NCBI GenBank assembly: GCA_039679375.1
Contig: JBDKVA010000214.1
Coordinates: forward strand, 1-35,270
Direction of reading: 5' to 3'
Length of the DNA: 35,270 bases
DNA from: JBDKVA01 sp039679375
Lineage (GTDB): Bacteria; Bacillota; Clostridia; Acetivibrionales; DTU013
The position numbers and the translations under genes are program-made. The notes under the pieces are model-generated. The model did not search any database. It had not been told where the DNA came from and worked only from the letters and a program-made list of their open reading frames with translations. Shown here one piece after another: positions 23,939-31,647 of this stretch. Position 1 is the stretch's first letter; each line of letters starts with the position of its first letter.

Positions 23939-24618
23939 AATCAATAATAGCCGGCGGAGGAAAAATTGGATACAATCTGTTCAAAACCTTAAAGGAGAGG
24001 GGACACCAGGTTGCTCTGATAGAACGCAACAAGGATACGTGCCTGAAAATATCAGAGGATTTAGACGCTGAAGTGATTTGGGGGGATGGTACAAATCTTG
24101 AGGTTCTGAAAGATGCAGGTATTGAGGAGGCAGATATTATTGCAGCTGTCACAGGTACAGATGAGGAAAATCTTGTTATTTGCCAAATAGCCAGGATGAA
24201 CTTTAATATAAAAAAAACAATTGCTCGTGTAAACAATCCCAAAAATACTGCAGTATTCAAAACTCTTGGAATAGATAATATAGTTTGCAGTACGGCAGTA
24301 ATTGCGAACATGATTGAATATGAACTTGATAAGGAGGAGTACAGGATTGTTAATACCTTTGAACGCGGGTCAATGGTTTTAGCCGAAATATTAATAAAGG
24401 AAGGAAGTCTTTGGTGCGGGAAAACAATCAAAGATCTCATATTGCCGGAAGAATGTGTGTTTGTTTCGGTATTACGCGGTGAAAAGGTCATTTACCCAAG
24501 AGGAGATACTTTACTTTTGAGTGACGACAAAGCTTTAATTGTAACGAATAATTCTGTTTTATCTGTTTTAGTTAAAGAGTTATATGGAGGAAATAAAAAT
24601 GAGACTCAAAAAAGATGA
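23935..24618 (+). CDS. trkA: TrkA-type RCK potassium-channel subunit (second)
   Basis: A 227-residue protein with an RCK_N domain (loop GGGKIG at residues 7-12, then VALIERN; acidic Asp in VIWGDGTNLEVLKDAGIEEA) and an RCK_C domain (about 140-220: GSMVLAEILIKEGSLWCGKT, VISP-like VFVSVLRGEKVIYPRGDTLL). It is closer to the common TrkA pattern than the first protein (GDGTN motif intact). It is translationally coupled to the gene before it and overlaps the 34-residue membrane peptide gene by 20 bp. Its function is presumably ligand-dependent gating of the TrkH protein encoded just downstream, perhaps as a heteromer with the first RCK protein. Confidence 0.94.
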   Translation: MKSIIAGGGKIGYNLFKTLKERGHQVALIERNKDTCLKISEDLDAEVIWGDGTNLEVLKDAGIEEADIIAAVTGTDEENLVICQIARMNFNIKKTIARVNNPKNTAVFKTLGIDNIVCSTAVIANMIEYELDKEEYRIVNTFERGSMVLAEILIKEGSLWCGKTIKDLILPEECVFVSVLRGEKVIYPRGDTLLLSDDKALIVTNNSVLSVLVKELYGGNKNETQKR

Positions 24619-24703
24619 GATAAAGGGGATTATAGTAGAACTGATTACAGTTGCATCCTATATTACATTAACAGCTGCTGCCGCTGTAATCATAATGAGG
24701 TGA
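24599..24703 (+). CDS. 34-residue single-TM small protein between trkA and trkH
   Basis: ATG 24599 to TGA 24701 encodes MRLKKDEIKGIIVELITVAS followed by YITLTAAAAVIIMR. A short charged N-terminal tail (R2, K4, K5, D6, E7, K9) is followed by one hydrophobic helix (about 11-33) and a final Arg. This is the layout of a small membrane subunit such as KdpF (29 residues in E. coli), though no sequence homology can be claimed. The SD GGAGG ends six or seven bases before the ATG, an excellent spacing. The gene overlaps trkA by 20 bp and ends 10 bp before trkH, whose SD (GAGGTGA) lies on its last codons. The tight coupling argues that it is translated and works with TrkH. It is easily missed because of its size. 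Confidence 0.75.
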   Translation: MRLKKDEIKGIIVELITVASYITLTAAAAVIIMR

Positions 24704-24713
24704 GATGATATAA

Positions 24714-26246
24714 ATGACCGGAGGCAAAACTTACAGCATAGAAATTATCAGCTATTATACGGGTTATATCGTACTCTGTATAGCTTCATTAATGATTATA
24801 CCTATCATTACTTCATTAGCCTTTATAGAGATTGGCTCAATGCTGGACTTCATAATAAGCATCGCAATATCAACAATTGTCGGGTTAACTTTGATAATGT
24901 TTGGTAAACGTACAAAGAATAATAAATCCAATATTCAATGGAAACATGGTTTCGCTGTTGCAGCTCTTTCCTGGATCATTTTAACGGTTTTATTTGCAAT
25001 TCCTTATAGTTTGAGTGGCCATACCAAATCATTTTTAGATGCAGCCTTTGATGTAATGAGCGGATTTACAACCACCGGGATGGTGCTTACACAGGATTTG
25101 GACCATATATCAAACGGGCTGAATATGTGGAGACATATGTTAACGTTTATTGGTGGGCAGGGAATGGTGGTTTTAGCACTTACATTCCTGGCGAAAGGAA
25201 CTGGCGGGGCTTACAAAATGTATGTCGGAGAAGGGAAAGATATAGAGTTGGTCCCAAATGTCAAGGGTACTGCAAGGCAGATTTGGAAAATCAGTTTAAT
25301 TTATCTTATTATCGGAACGGCTGCATTTTGGATAATAGGAATGATGATTGGCTTAAAGCCTGTATCTGCGTTTTTTCATGCACTTTATATATTTGAGTCT
25401 GCATGGAGCACGGGAGGGTTTGCTCCAAATACCCAAAACATTATGTATTACCACAGCTTATTGTATGAAACTGTCGCTATAATTATATTTATTCTTGGCT
25501 CGTTTAACTTTGGATTGCATTATGCGATATGGCAGGGAAAACGAAAAGAGATTGTTAAAAATATAGAAACACAAAGCTTTTTTATCACATCGTTTGCAGC
25601 TTGTATTCTTGCACTTGCCGGATTAGCTAAACTAAATGTGTATCCGGACGCTGTTGCGGGTTTTCGGAGAGTTGTATTTAACGTGCTGTCAGCACACACA
25701 ACAACAGGGTTTGGATCTGTCTATGCAAGGCAGTTTGCTTTGGAATGGGGCGATTTTGGAATTCTTATTATGGTACTGGTTATGTTAATCGGCGGTTCTG
25801 CATGTTCAACAGCAGGAGGTTTTAAAGGATTAAGAGTAGGAGTTGTATTTAAAGGATTGGCTATGGATGTTAAAAAACTGCTTTCTTCAGAGACAAGCAT
25901 GAAGGTATATAAATTTCATCATATAAAAGATCAGGTTCTGGAAGACAGCTTAATAAAGTCATCTGCAATCATCATTGGTTGTTATATTGTAACATTTGCT
26001 GCCGGAACATTGCTTGGTACGTATTATGGTTATCCACTTTCCAATTCTGCTTTCGAAGCGGCTTCCATAACCGGCAATGTAGGTTTGTCAATAGGAGTTA
26101 CAACACCTTCAATGCCTGCGGTTATGAAGGTATATTATATCATTGCAATGTATTTGGGAAGGCTTGAATTCCTTTCTGTATTTGCATTAATAGGTTATAT
26201 AGGCGGAGGTGTTAAAAAAATATGCATAAATTATTTAAAACACTAA
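24714..26246 (+). CDS. trkH: TrkH-family potassium uptake channel
   Basis: A 510-residue membrane protein of normal TrkH length with the four pore repeats. The selectivity-filter segments are visible in order: MSGFTTTGM, AWSTGGFAPN, AHTTTGFGSV and SITGNVGLS. The regulatory loop region GGSACSTAGGFKGLRV in the third repeat is also present. It forms the potassium-conducting dimer of the Trk/Ktr superfamily, gated by RCK rings. The SD GAGGTGA is well placed for ATG 24714. The last 25 bp overlap the next gene. With two RCK genes upstream and two more downstream, it is the only channel subunit in the window. Confidence 0.97.
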   Translation: MTGGKTYSIEIISYYTGYIVLCIASLMIIPIITSLAFIEIGSMLDFIISIAISTIVGLTLIMFGKRTKNNKSNIQWKHGFAVAALSWIILTVLFAIPYSLSGHTKSFLDAAFDVMSGFTTTGMVLTQDLDHISNGLNMWRHMLTFIGGQGMVVLALTFLAKGTGGAYKMYVGEGKDIELVPNVKGTARQIWKISLIYLIIGTAAFWIIGMMIGLKPVSAFFHALYIFESAWSTGGFAPNTQNIMYYHSLLYETVAIIIFILGSFNFGLHYAIWQGKRKEIVKNIETQSFFITSFAACILALAGLAKLNVYPDAVAGFRRVVFNVLSAHTTTGFGSVYARQFALEWGDFGILIMVLVMLIGGSACSTAGGFKGLRVGVVFKGLAMDVKKLLSSETSMKVYKFHHIKDQVLEDSLIKSSAIIIGCYIVTFAAGTLLGTYYGYPLSNSAFEAASITGNVGLSIGVTTPSMPAVMKVYYIIAMYLGRLEFLSVFALIGYIGGGVKKICINYLKH

Positions 26247-26722
26247 TAGTTGCTTTACTATTAACATTTCCACTTTCGTTAAATGTAAAGGCAGAAGATA
26301 TAATGGAAATAAATAATTTAGTCGAAAATGCAAAAGAGCTTGACAGACAAGAGGTTACAGTTCAAGGTGAAGCTATTGGCGAACGTATGGATAGAGGAGA
26401 TTTCTCATGGGTCAATATAAATGATGGCACCAATGCAATTGGAATATGGCTGAATAAAAGTGAAGCAATAAAGATCTTAAATTATGGCAACTATAAATAC
26501 AAAGGTGATATGGTAAAAATTACGGGTATATTTTATAGAGCATGCAGGGAGCATGGCGGTGAAGCAGATTTACACGCCGGTTCAATAAAAATTTTGGAAG
26601 AAGGACATCCTGTAAAGGAGCATATTTCTTCCGTGAAAATTATTACTGCAGTAATATTATCATCCTTTGCCTTATTATTTCTTATTTACTTTTTTAAGCA
26701 GTTGATACTTAAGAGTAAATAG
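26222..26722 (+). CDS. Exported, membrane-anchored OB-fold-like protein
   Basis: A 166-residue protein with an N-terminal signal peptide (MHKLFKTLIVALLLTFPLSL, cleavage probably after VKA, about residue 24). An OB-fold-like domain spans about 30-130 (REVTVQGEAIG-like strand, DFSWVNINDGTNAIGIWL, DMVKITGIFYRACREHGGEA). One C-terminal membrane helix lies at about 139-160 (IITAVILSSFALLFLIYFFK) with a Lys-rich end. The OB domain should therefore face the outside. The family is often labelled nucleic-acid-binding by fold alone, which is unlikely here. It overlaps trkH by 25 bp and has a good SD (GGAGGTG, 26205-26211). A structural or sensing role beside TrkH is an inference from context. Confidence 0.82.
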   Translation: MHKLFKTLIVALLLTFPLSLNVKAEDIMEINNLVENAKELDRQEVTVQGEAIGERMDRGDFSWVNINDGTNAIGIWLNKSEAIKILNYGNYKYKGDMVKITGIFYRACREHGGEADLHAGSIKILEEGHPVKEHISSVKIITAVILSSFALLFLIYFFKQLILKSK

Positions 26723-26782
26723 TGGTAAACAATATAATCGGTATCTGAAATTGAAAAGGATTTTATAAGGAGGAAATAGAAA

Positions 26783-28252
26783 TTGTATAAGTTTATTGCT
26801 GCAAAAAACAATTTAAAAAAAATTGCCAAAGATGCAGCAATCACTATTTCACTTAATATTTCTACCACGCTTTTATCATTTCTGATTCAACATATAGGCT
26901 TGTCAGAGGTGAATATTGTTGTTATATACATTCTATCCGTGTTGGTAACCTCACGCTATACGAAAGGTTATACTTATGGGATAGCAGCTTCCGTTTTTTC
27001 CATGTTATCCTTTAACTTCTTTTTCACTGAGCCTTTATATACTTTTCATGTTAACGACAGCTCATATATTTTTACGTTAGTAGTCATGCTGATGGCTGCA
27101 ATTTTTACGAGTGCGCTGACCAGCAAGCTGATCAGTTTAAAGGAGCTTGCCAGTGAACGGGAAAATCAAGCGCAGATTCTTTACAATATAACCAGCTCTC
27201 TGGCGAAAACCGGCGGTGTGTCGGAAGTCGCGGCTGTTTCAGCACAATGCCTGTCAAATCTTCTGGAGTGTGATATAACTTGCATTGTTATACAGCCAAA
27301 GGAGAATACAGCGAAGAAGCTAGAAGTTGAAAAGGCAAGCCGGAGAATCGTTTATAATGATATAAATATAAGCGAAATTGAGGAGATAAATGGGAATCAT
27401 TATACATTTCCGATAAAAGTCCGTGGCAAGGTCATTTGCTTTGTTTGCCTGCCTAAGAAACTTGAAATGTTGAACGATGAAAAACAATTCCTTTTGAATT
27501 CGGTTATCATGCAGATTACCTTCGCTATGGAGCGCGAGCTTCTTACGAGCGAAAAGGAAACTGCAAGAGCTGAAACTGAACGTGAAAGATTTAAGAGCAG
27601 CCTTCTTCGGGCCATTTCTCATGACTTAAGAACTCCGCTTACTGGAATTACAGGCGCAGCGGAAATTCTCCTTCAAAATTTAAAGGATGAGGACAGCATT
27701 AAAATCGTTCAGGGAATATATGAGGACTCGGGTTGGCTTATCCGTTTGGTTGAGAATGTCTTAAGCTTAACAAGGATTCAGGAAGGCCGGCTGTCACTTA
27801 ACCTTCAACCTGAAGCTGTTGAGGAAATTGTGGCAGAGGCCATTAACCGTGCTTCAAAGTATGCTCCCAATTATAAAATTCTAATTTCTGTTCCGGAGGA
27901 AGTACTGTTCATTCCTATGGATGGAAAGCTAATTGAACAAGTGCTTATTAATTTGGTAGATAATGCAATTAAGCATACAACTCCATCGGATGAAATTAAT
28001 GTATCAGTTCGGCTGGATGATAAAAAAGCCTGGTTCGAAGTATCCGATAATGGAACAGGAATTTACAAGGACGATCTGCCTAAGCTCTTTGATATGTTCT
28101 TTGTTTCTTACAATTCTCATACAGACGCAAAGCGGGGAATTGGACTGGGACTTGCCATATGCAAGTCTATAGTAAATTACCATGGCGGTGAAATATATGC
28201 TGAAAACAACAGCGCAGGAGGCGCAACATTTCGGTTTTATTTAAACATTTAG
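26783..28252 (+). CDS. KdpD-like sensor kinase lacking the KdpD and USP domains
   Basis: A 489-residue kinase corresponding to the C-terminal half of KdpD (about 890 residues in E. coli). It has four close-packed membrane helices of the DUF4118 type (about 20-115, including FNFFFTEPLYTFHVNDSSYI), a GAF-like domain (about 130-250), a phospho-acceptor box with His280 (LLRAISHDLRTPLTGITGAA), an N box (INLVDNAIKHTTP) and G boxes (DNGTGI, GLGLAI). The cytoplasmic KdpD and USP-like domains are absent. The start is TTG 26783 with AAGGAGG nine bases upstream. It probably monitors potassium or ionic state and phosphorylates the KdpE-like protein encoded 10 bp downstream. No kdpFABC operon is in view, so the Trk locus is the likely target. 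Confidence 0.92.
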   Translation: MYKFIAAKNNLKKIAKDAAITISLNISTTLLSFLIQHIGLSEVNIVVIYILSVLVTSRYTKGYTYGIAASVFSMLSFNFFFTEPLYTFHVNDSSYIFTLVVMLMAAIFTSALTSKLISLKELASERENQAQILYNITSSLAKTGGVSEVAAVSAQCLSNLLECDITCIVIQPKENTAKKLEVEKASRRIVYNDINISEIEEINGNHYTFPIKVRGKVICFVCLPKKLEMLNDEKQFLLNSVIMQITFAMERELLTSEKETARAETERERFKSSLLRAISHDLRTPLTGITGAAEILLQNLKDEDSIKIVQGIYEDSGWLIRLVENVLSLTRIQEGRLSLNLQPEAVEEIVAEAINRASKYAPNYKILISVPEEVLFIPMDGKLIEQVLINLVDNAIKHTTPSDEINVSVRLDDKKAWFEVSDNGTGIYKDDLPKLFDMFFVSYNSHTDAKRGIGLGLAICKSIVNYHGGEIYAENNSAGGATFRFYLNI

Positions 28253-28262
28253 GAGGATTGGG

Positions 28263-28946
28263 ATGGGATTTATATTAATCGTCGAGGATGATAAACAAAT
28301 ACGCAAATTTATCGATTTCTCTCTAAGGTCGCAGGAATATAATTGTATTGAAGCATCAACAGGAAAAGATGCAATGAATATTATCGCAACCCAGAACCCT
28401 GCAGCCATAATTCTCGATTTAGGCCTGCCTGATATGGATGGAATTGATATTATAAAGCAGGTGCGTGAGTTTTCCGATATTCCGGTCATTGTTGTGTCCG
28501 CGCGCGATCAAGACAACGAGAAGGTGGAAGCCTTAGATGCAGGAGCTGATGATTATCTTACAAAACCATTTAGTATTAATGAGTTGCTTGCGCGTATTCG
28601 AGTAGTTTTTCGCCATCGTATCAATAAAAAAGATGATATTGCTGCTGTTTACAGAGTTGCCGATCTGGAGATCGATTTGGAAAAGCATAAGGTCATGCTG
28701 GAAGGCAGGGATATACATTTGACGGCAATGGAATACAATTTGCTGACACTGCTGGTAAAAAATCCAGGAAAGGTACTGACCCATAGGTATATATTGAAAG
28801 AGGTATGGGGAACTTATATGGAAAGCGATGTGCAGTCACTTAGAGTGTTTATGGCAAACATCAGGAGAAAGCTTGAAAAAAATCCTGCAAACCCCCGGTA
28901 TATATTAACCGAAGTCGGGATAGGATATCGTTTTGCCGACGATTGA
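28263..28946 (+). CDS. KdpE-like OmpR-family response regulator
   Basis: A 227-residue regulator with a receiver domain (1-115): acidic pocket Glu8-Asp9-Asp10, phospho-acceptor Asp52 (AAIILDLGLPDMDG), Ser79 and Lys101 (DDYLTKPFS). A winged-helix output domain follows (about 130-225: HLTAMEYNLLTLLVKNPGKV, EVGIGYRF). The LGLPDMDG, VIVVSARDQ and GADDYLTKPF runs are typical of KdpE. SD AGGAGG (28251-28256) is ideally placed. It is paired with the kinase upstream. Its binding site is unknown; the palindrome at 23190-23203 is one candidate. Confidence 0.94.
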   Translation: MGFILIVEDDKQIRKFIDFSLRSQEYNCIEASTGKDAMNIIATQNPAAIILDLGLPDMDGIDIIKQVREFSDIPVIVVSARDQDNEKVEALDAGADDYLTKPFSINELLARIRVVFRHRINKKDDIAAVYRVADLEIDLEKHKVMLEGRDIHLTAMEYNLLTLLVKNPGKVLTHRYILKEVWGTYMESDVQSLRVFMANIRRKLEKNPANPRYILTEVGIGYRFADD

Positions 28947-29078
28947 CATATCGTAAAATAATGACCGGATGAAATCATTTATAGGGATTGGTTTTCTTTA
29001 TATAATTTTTATCCGAAAGTCGATATGTTCATATTGTCTTTATAGGATCTCCGGTATGATTATTGTGAGGTGAAATAT

Positions 29079-29522
29079 ATGAATTTTTTTAAAAAGCAGA
29101 AAAAGGAAAACATTATTATTATTGGATGCGGAAAATTTGGAGCTGCTCTTGCAACAATATTGTCGGAACAAAATAAAAATGTTGCTGTTATTGATATTGA
29201 TGAAAAAGCATTTAGTAAATTGTCCCCATATTACGAAGGGCTCTCCATAGAAGGCGATGGCACAGACATTGATTTATTGACATTTGCCGGCGCTAAAAAT
29301 GCGGATATTTTAGTTGCATCGACTAATGACGATGATATCAATATTACGATAGCGCAAATTGCTAAGCAGGTTTTTGGTATAAATAAAGTGATTACAAGGA
29401 TATATGATACATCCAAGCAAATCGCCTATAACGATATGGATATCGTGTCTATCTGTCCTGTAATACTGTCGGTTAATGAATTTGAAAGAATTGCTCTGAA
29501 CAAGGAGGGTGAGCTGCTATGA
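29079..29522 (+). CDS. RCK_N-only TrkA-type protein (third RCK gene)
   Basis: A 147-residue protein from ATG 29079 (MNFFKKQKKENIIIIGCG), with GAGGTG six bases upstream; an in-frame GTG at 29070 overlaps that SD. It contains one RCK_N domain with an intact loop GCGKFG (16-21), the acidic VIDID end and SIEGDGTDIDLLTFAGAKNA. It stops where the C-terminal RCK_C domain would begin, so it is a naturally short RCK protein rather than a random truncation. The last 4 bp overlap the following RCK gene. It probably pairs with that protein in a mixed RCK ring. Confidence 0.92.
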   Translation: MNFFKKQKKENIIIIGCGKFGAALATILSEQNKNVAVIDIDEKAFSKLSPYYEGLSIEGDGTDIDLLTFAGAKNADILVASTNDDDINITIAQIAKQVFGINKVITRIYDTSKQIAYNDMDIVSICPVILSVNEFERIALNKEGELL

Positions 29523-30202
29523 AAATTCTTTTAGTTGGTGGTCATCAAAAAGCTAACTTTTTAATAAAATCCTTAAAGGCCAGGGGACATGATATCACTG
29601 TTATAAACGAAGATTATGAATGGTGCAATATGCTTACAAATACACATGAAGTCATAAGCGTCAATGGCGACGGGACCAAGCCCTATGTGCTGGAGGATGC
29701 ACGTGCTTCGAAAATGGATGCGGTTATTGCTTTAAGCAATAAAGATTCTGCAAATCTGATCGTTTGTGAAATTGCTAAAAAGCAGTTTCATGTCAAAAAC
29801 ACAGTTGCAGTAGTAAATGATCCGAATAACGTAAAAATGTTCAAGGAACTTGGCGTAAATAAATGCATCAGTGCTACACAGATGCTTGCTGATGTGATTG
29901 AGCAGGATGCGATAACGGAAAACTTAAAGAGCTATATGCCAATGGAAAACGGCAAGGTAGTCATTAGTGAAATTGAGTTGGATGATAAGTCTCCTGTGCT
30001 AAACAAAAAGCTTTGGGAAATTGGGTTCCCAAAGGACAGCACTGTCGGCTGTATCATAAGGACGGACCAAACAATAATCCCCCAGGGAAACACCGAACTT
30101 AAGGCGGGTGATAAGGTGATTTTATTATCATCTCCTGAGGTCCTGGAAAATATCACTTTGCTTCTTTCCGGGGGCAAAGCAGCTCCTGAATGGAATATGT
30201 AA
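29519..30202 (+). CDS. TrkA-type RCK protein with a degenerate nucleotide loop (fourth RCK gene)
   Basis: A 227-residue protein with RCK_N (1-125) and RCK_C (about 140-222: GKVVISEIELDDKSPVLNKK, TIIPQGNTELKAGDKVILLS). The Rossmann loop reads GGHQKA (residues 7-12) where the other three have G-x-G-x-x-G, and the acidic ribose contact is shifted (VINED). Nucleotide binding is therefore probably altered or lost. The GDGTKPYVLEDARASKMDA motif and the C-domain are intact. It is coupled to the RCK_N-only gene by a 4-bp ATGA overlap. Within a mixed ring it may supply the C-terminal ligand site while the short partner supplies nucleotide binding. Confidence 0.92.
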   Translation: MKILLVGGHQKANFLIKSLKARGHDITVINEDYEWCNMLTNTHEVISVNGDGTKPYVLEDARASKMDAVIALSNKDSANLIVCEIAKKQFHVKNTVAVVNDPNNVKMFKELGVNKCISATQMLADVIEQDAITENLKSYMPMENGKVVISEIELDDKSPVLNKKLWEIGFPKDSTVGCIIRTDQTIIPQGNTELKAGDKVILLSSPEVLENITLLLSGGKAAPEWNM

Positions 30203-30319
30203 TTAAGCTAATCGCCCCAATTCATTAAGTCTTATTGAGCCCGCCAATAAAGCTGTCCATTTCTGCAGATGAAAATTAGTCGTTTGAAACCTGGATTGCA
30301 TTCCTCACTTTTTTATTTA

Positions 30320-30348
30320 TTGACCATATATATTTTATGTACTAAAAT
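30320..30348 (+). promoter_or_regulatory. Promoter of the ROK regulator operon
   Basis: TTGACC (30320-30325) and TAAAAT (30343-30348) are 17 bp apart, about 45 bp before the preferred GTG start at 30395. It lies inside the longest open frame upstream of the ROK gene, which supports the shorter start. Confidence 0.7.
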
Positions 30349-30394
30349 AATATTATTAGTTTATTCGCCGTATAAAATAATATTAAGGAGCATA

Positions 30395-31606
30395 GTGAAT
30401 TTGAAGATAGACAGTGCTGTTGGCAATGTACAACTAATGCAAAAAATAAACAGGCTAAAGGTATTTGACTGCATCAGGCAAAAAGGACCTGTTGCCAGGC
30501 CGGAGATAGCAAAGCTTACCGGGCTGAGCCCGTCCTCTATAACAAATATAGTTTCGCATCTGCTTGAGAAGAATCTTGTTATCGAGGTCGGTACGGTTAA
30601 TTCGAAAGAAGTGGGTAGAAAAGCTACACTTATTCAATTCAATCCTTCATCTATGAAGGTCATATCTATTAATATTGAATCCTCCAATATAAACCTGGCA
30701 TTAACGGACCTGGGAGGAGAAATAATAAAAATTAAAGATATGCCTATAAACAGGCTTGCCAAAGACTTTGAAATCATGAACTTAATCAAGCGGGAAATAG
30801 GACTGATTCTGAATGAGGATATTAATGTCGCAGGTATCGGTATTGCGGTTTCGGGGCTGGTGCAGGATGAAGAAAAGCTGGTCATTTCGAGCAGTATGAG
30901 ATGGAAAGGTTTATCCTTAAAACAGTTTTTTGAAAACAGCTTTAATATTCCGGTTTATGTGCAGAACAATTCCCGCACAAAAGCACTCTGGGAGCTGAGA
31001 AATTATAATAATGATGAAGAAAGGAATATTGTTTTCCTTGATCTGACTCTCGGCGTAGGCATTATTAATTTTTACGACCATAAGATAAACGAAGCCGTAG
31101 CTGGTGAATTAGGACATACAACTGTAAAAAAAGACGGCCCCCTGTGCTTCTGCGGAAACAAGGGATGCCTGGAGCTTATGTGTTCTGTGGACGCAGTGGT
31201 AAATCAATGCAATGAGCTGCTTCAGCAGGGTAAATGTAAAACCCTTCAGGGCATATTGGTTGAAAAAAAAGCAGCTATAACTTATGAACTCATACTGCAG
31301 GCATATGAAAAGGGCGACAGTGAAGTAGGGGAAGTAATGAAGGAATGCGGAGAATATCTGGGTATAGGGCTTGCTAATATTATTAATATATTTAATCCGC
31401 AAAGGATTATTATTAACGGCGATTTACTTTTAACCTGCGATTATATTTATAAAACAGCATTAGAAGAATCGAATAAGAGGGCATACGAGCAATTTCTTAA
31501 AAATCTCAGGTATGAAAAAGTCAATGTAGGAATTGAACAAGCTTTAAAAGGAGTATCGTTATATGTTGCGGACAAGCTTTTCGATCTTGCAGGTCCGGAT
31601 TTTTGA
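30395..31606 (+). CDS. ROK-family transcriptional regulator
   Basis: A 403-residue protein from GTG 30395 (VNLKIDSAVGN), preceded by AAGGAG; TTG 30401 is a close alternative. The frame is open further up (to 30269), but that part is non-conserved and overlaps the promoter. The N-terminal winged HTH spans about 15-75 (KVFDCIRQKGPVARPEIAKL, TGLSPSSITNIVSHLLEKNL). The ROK sugar-kinase fold follows, with GHT (GELGHTTV) and the zinc motif CFCGNKGCLE. The catalytic Asp of ROK kinases (VENDANAAA-type) is replaced in VQNNSRTKALWE, so it should bind but not phosphorylate a sugar. It heads the amino-sugar-like operon, which it is inferred to repress until the sugar is present. Confidence 0.94.
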   Translation: MNLKIDSAVGNVQLMQKINRLKVFDCIRQKGPVARPEIAKLTGLSPSSITNIVSHLLEKNLVIEVGTVNSKEVGRKATLIQFNPSSMKVISINIESSNINLALTDLGGEIIKIKDMPINRLAKDFEIMNLIKREIGLILNEDINVAGIGIAVSGLVQDEEKLVISSSMRWKGLSLKQFFENSFNIPVYVQNNSRTKALWELRNYNNDEERNIVFLDLTLGVGIINFYDHKINEAVAGELGHTTVKKDGPLCFCGNKGCLELMCSVDAVVNQCNELLQQGKCKTLQGILVEKKAAITYELILQAYEKGDSEVGEVMKECGEYLGIGLANIINIFNPQRIIINGDLLLTCDYIYKTALEESNKRAYEQFLKNLRYEKVNVGIEQALKGVSLYVADKLFDLAGPDF

Positions 31607-31647
31607 GGTGAAAGCATGAGAGCAGCAATTGTGGAGGAGTGAAAAAC

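Noticed and set aside
26783..28946. Calling the pair kdpD and kdpE outright
   Set aside because: The kinase lacks the KdpD and USP domains and no kdpFABC genes are visible, so only likeness is claimed.
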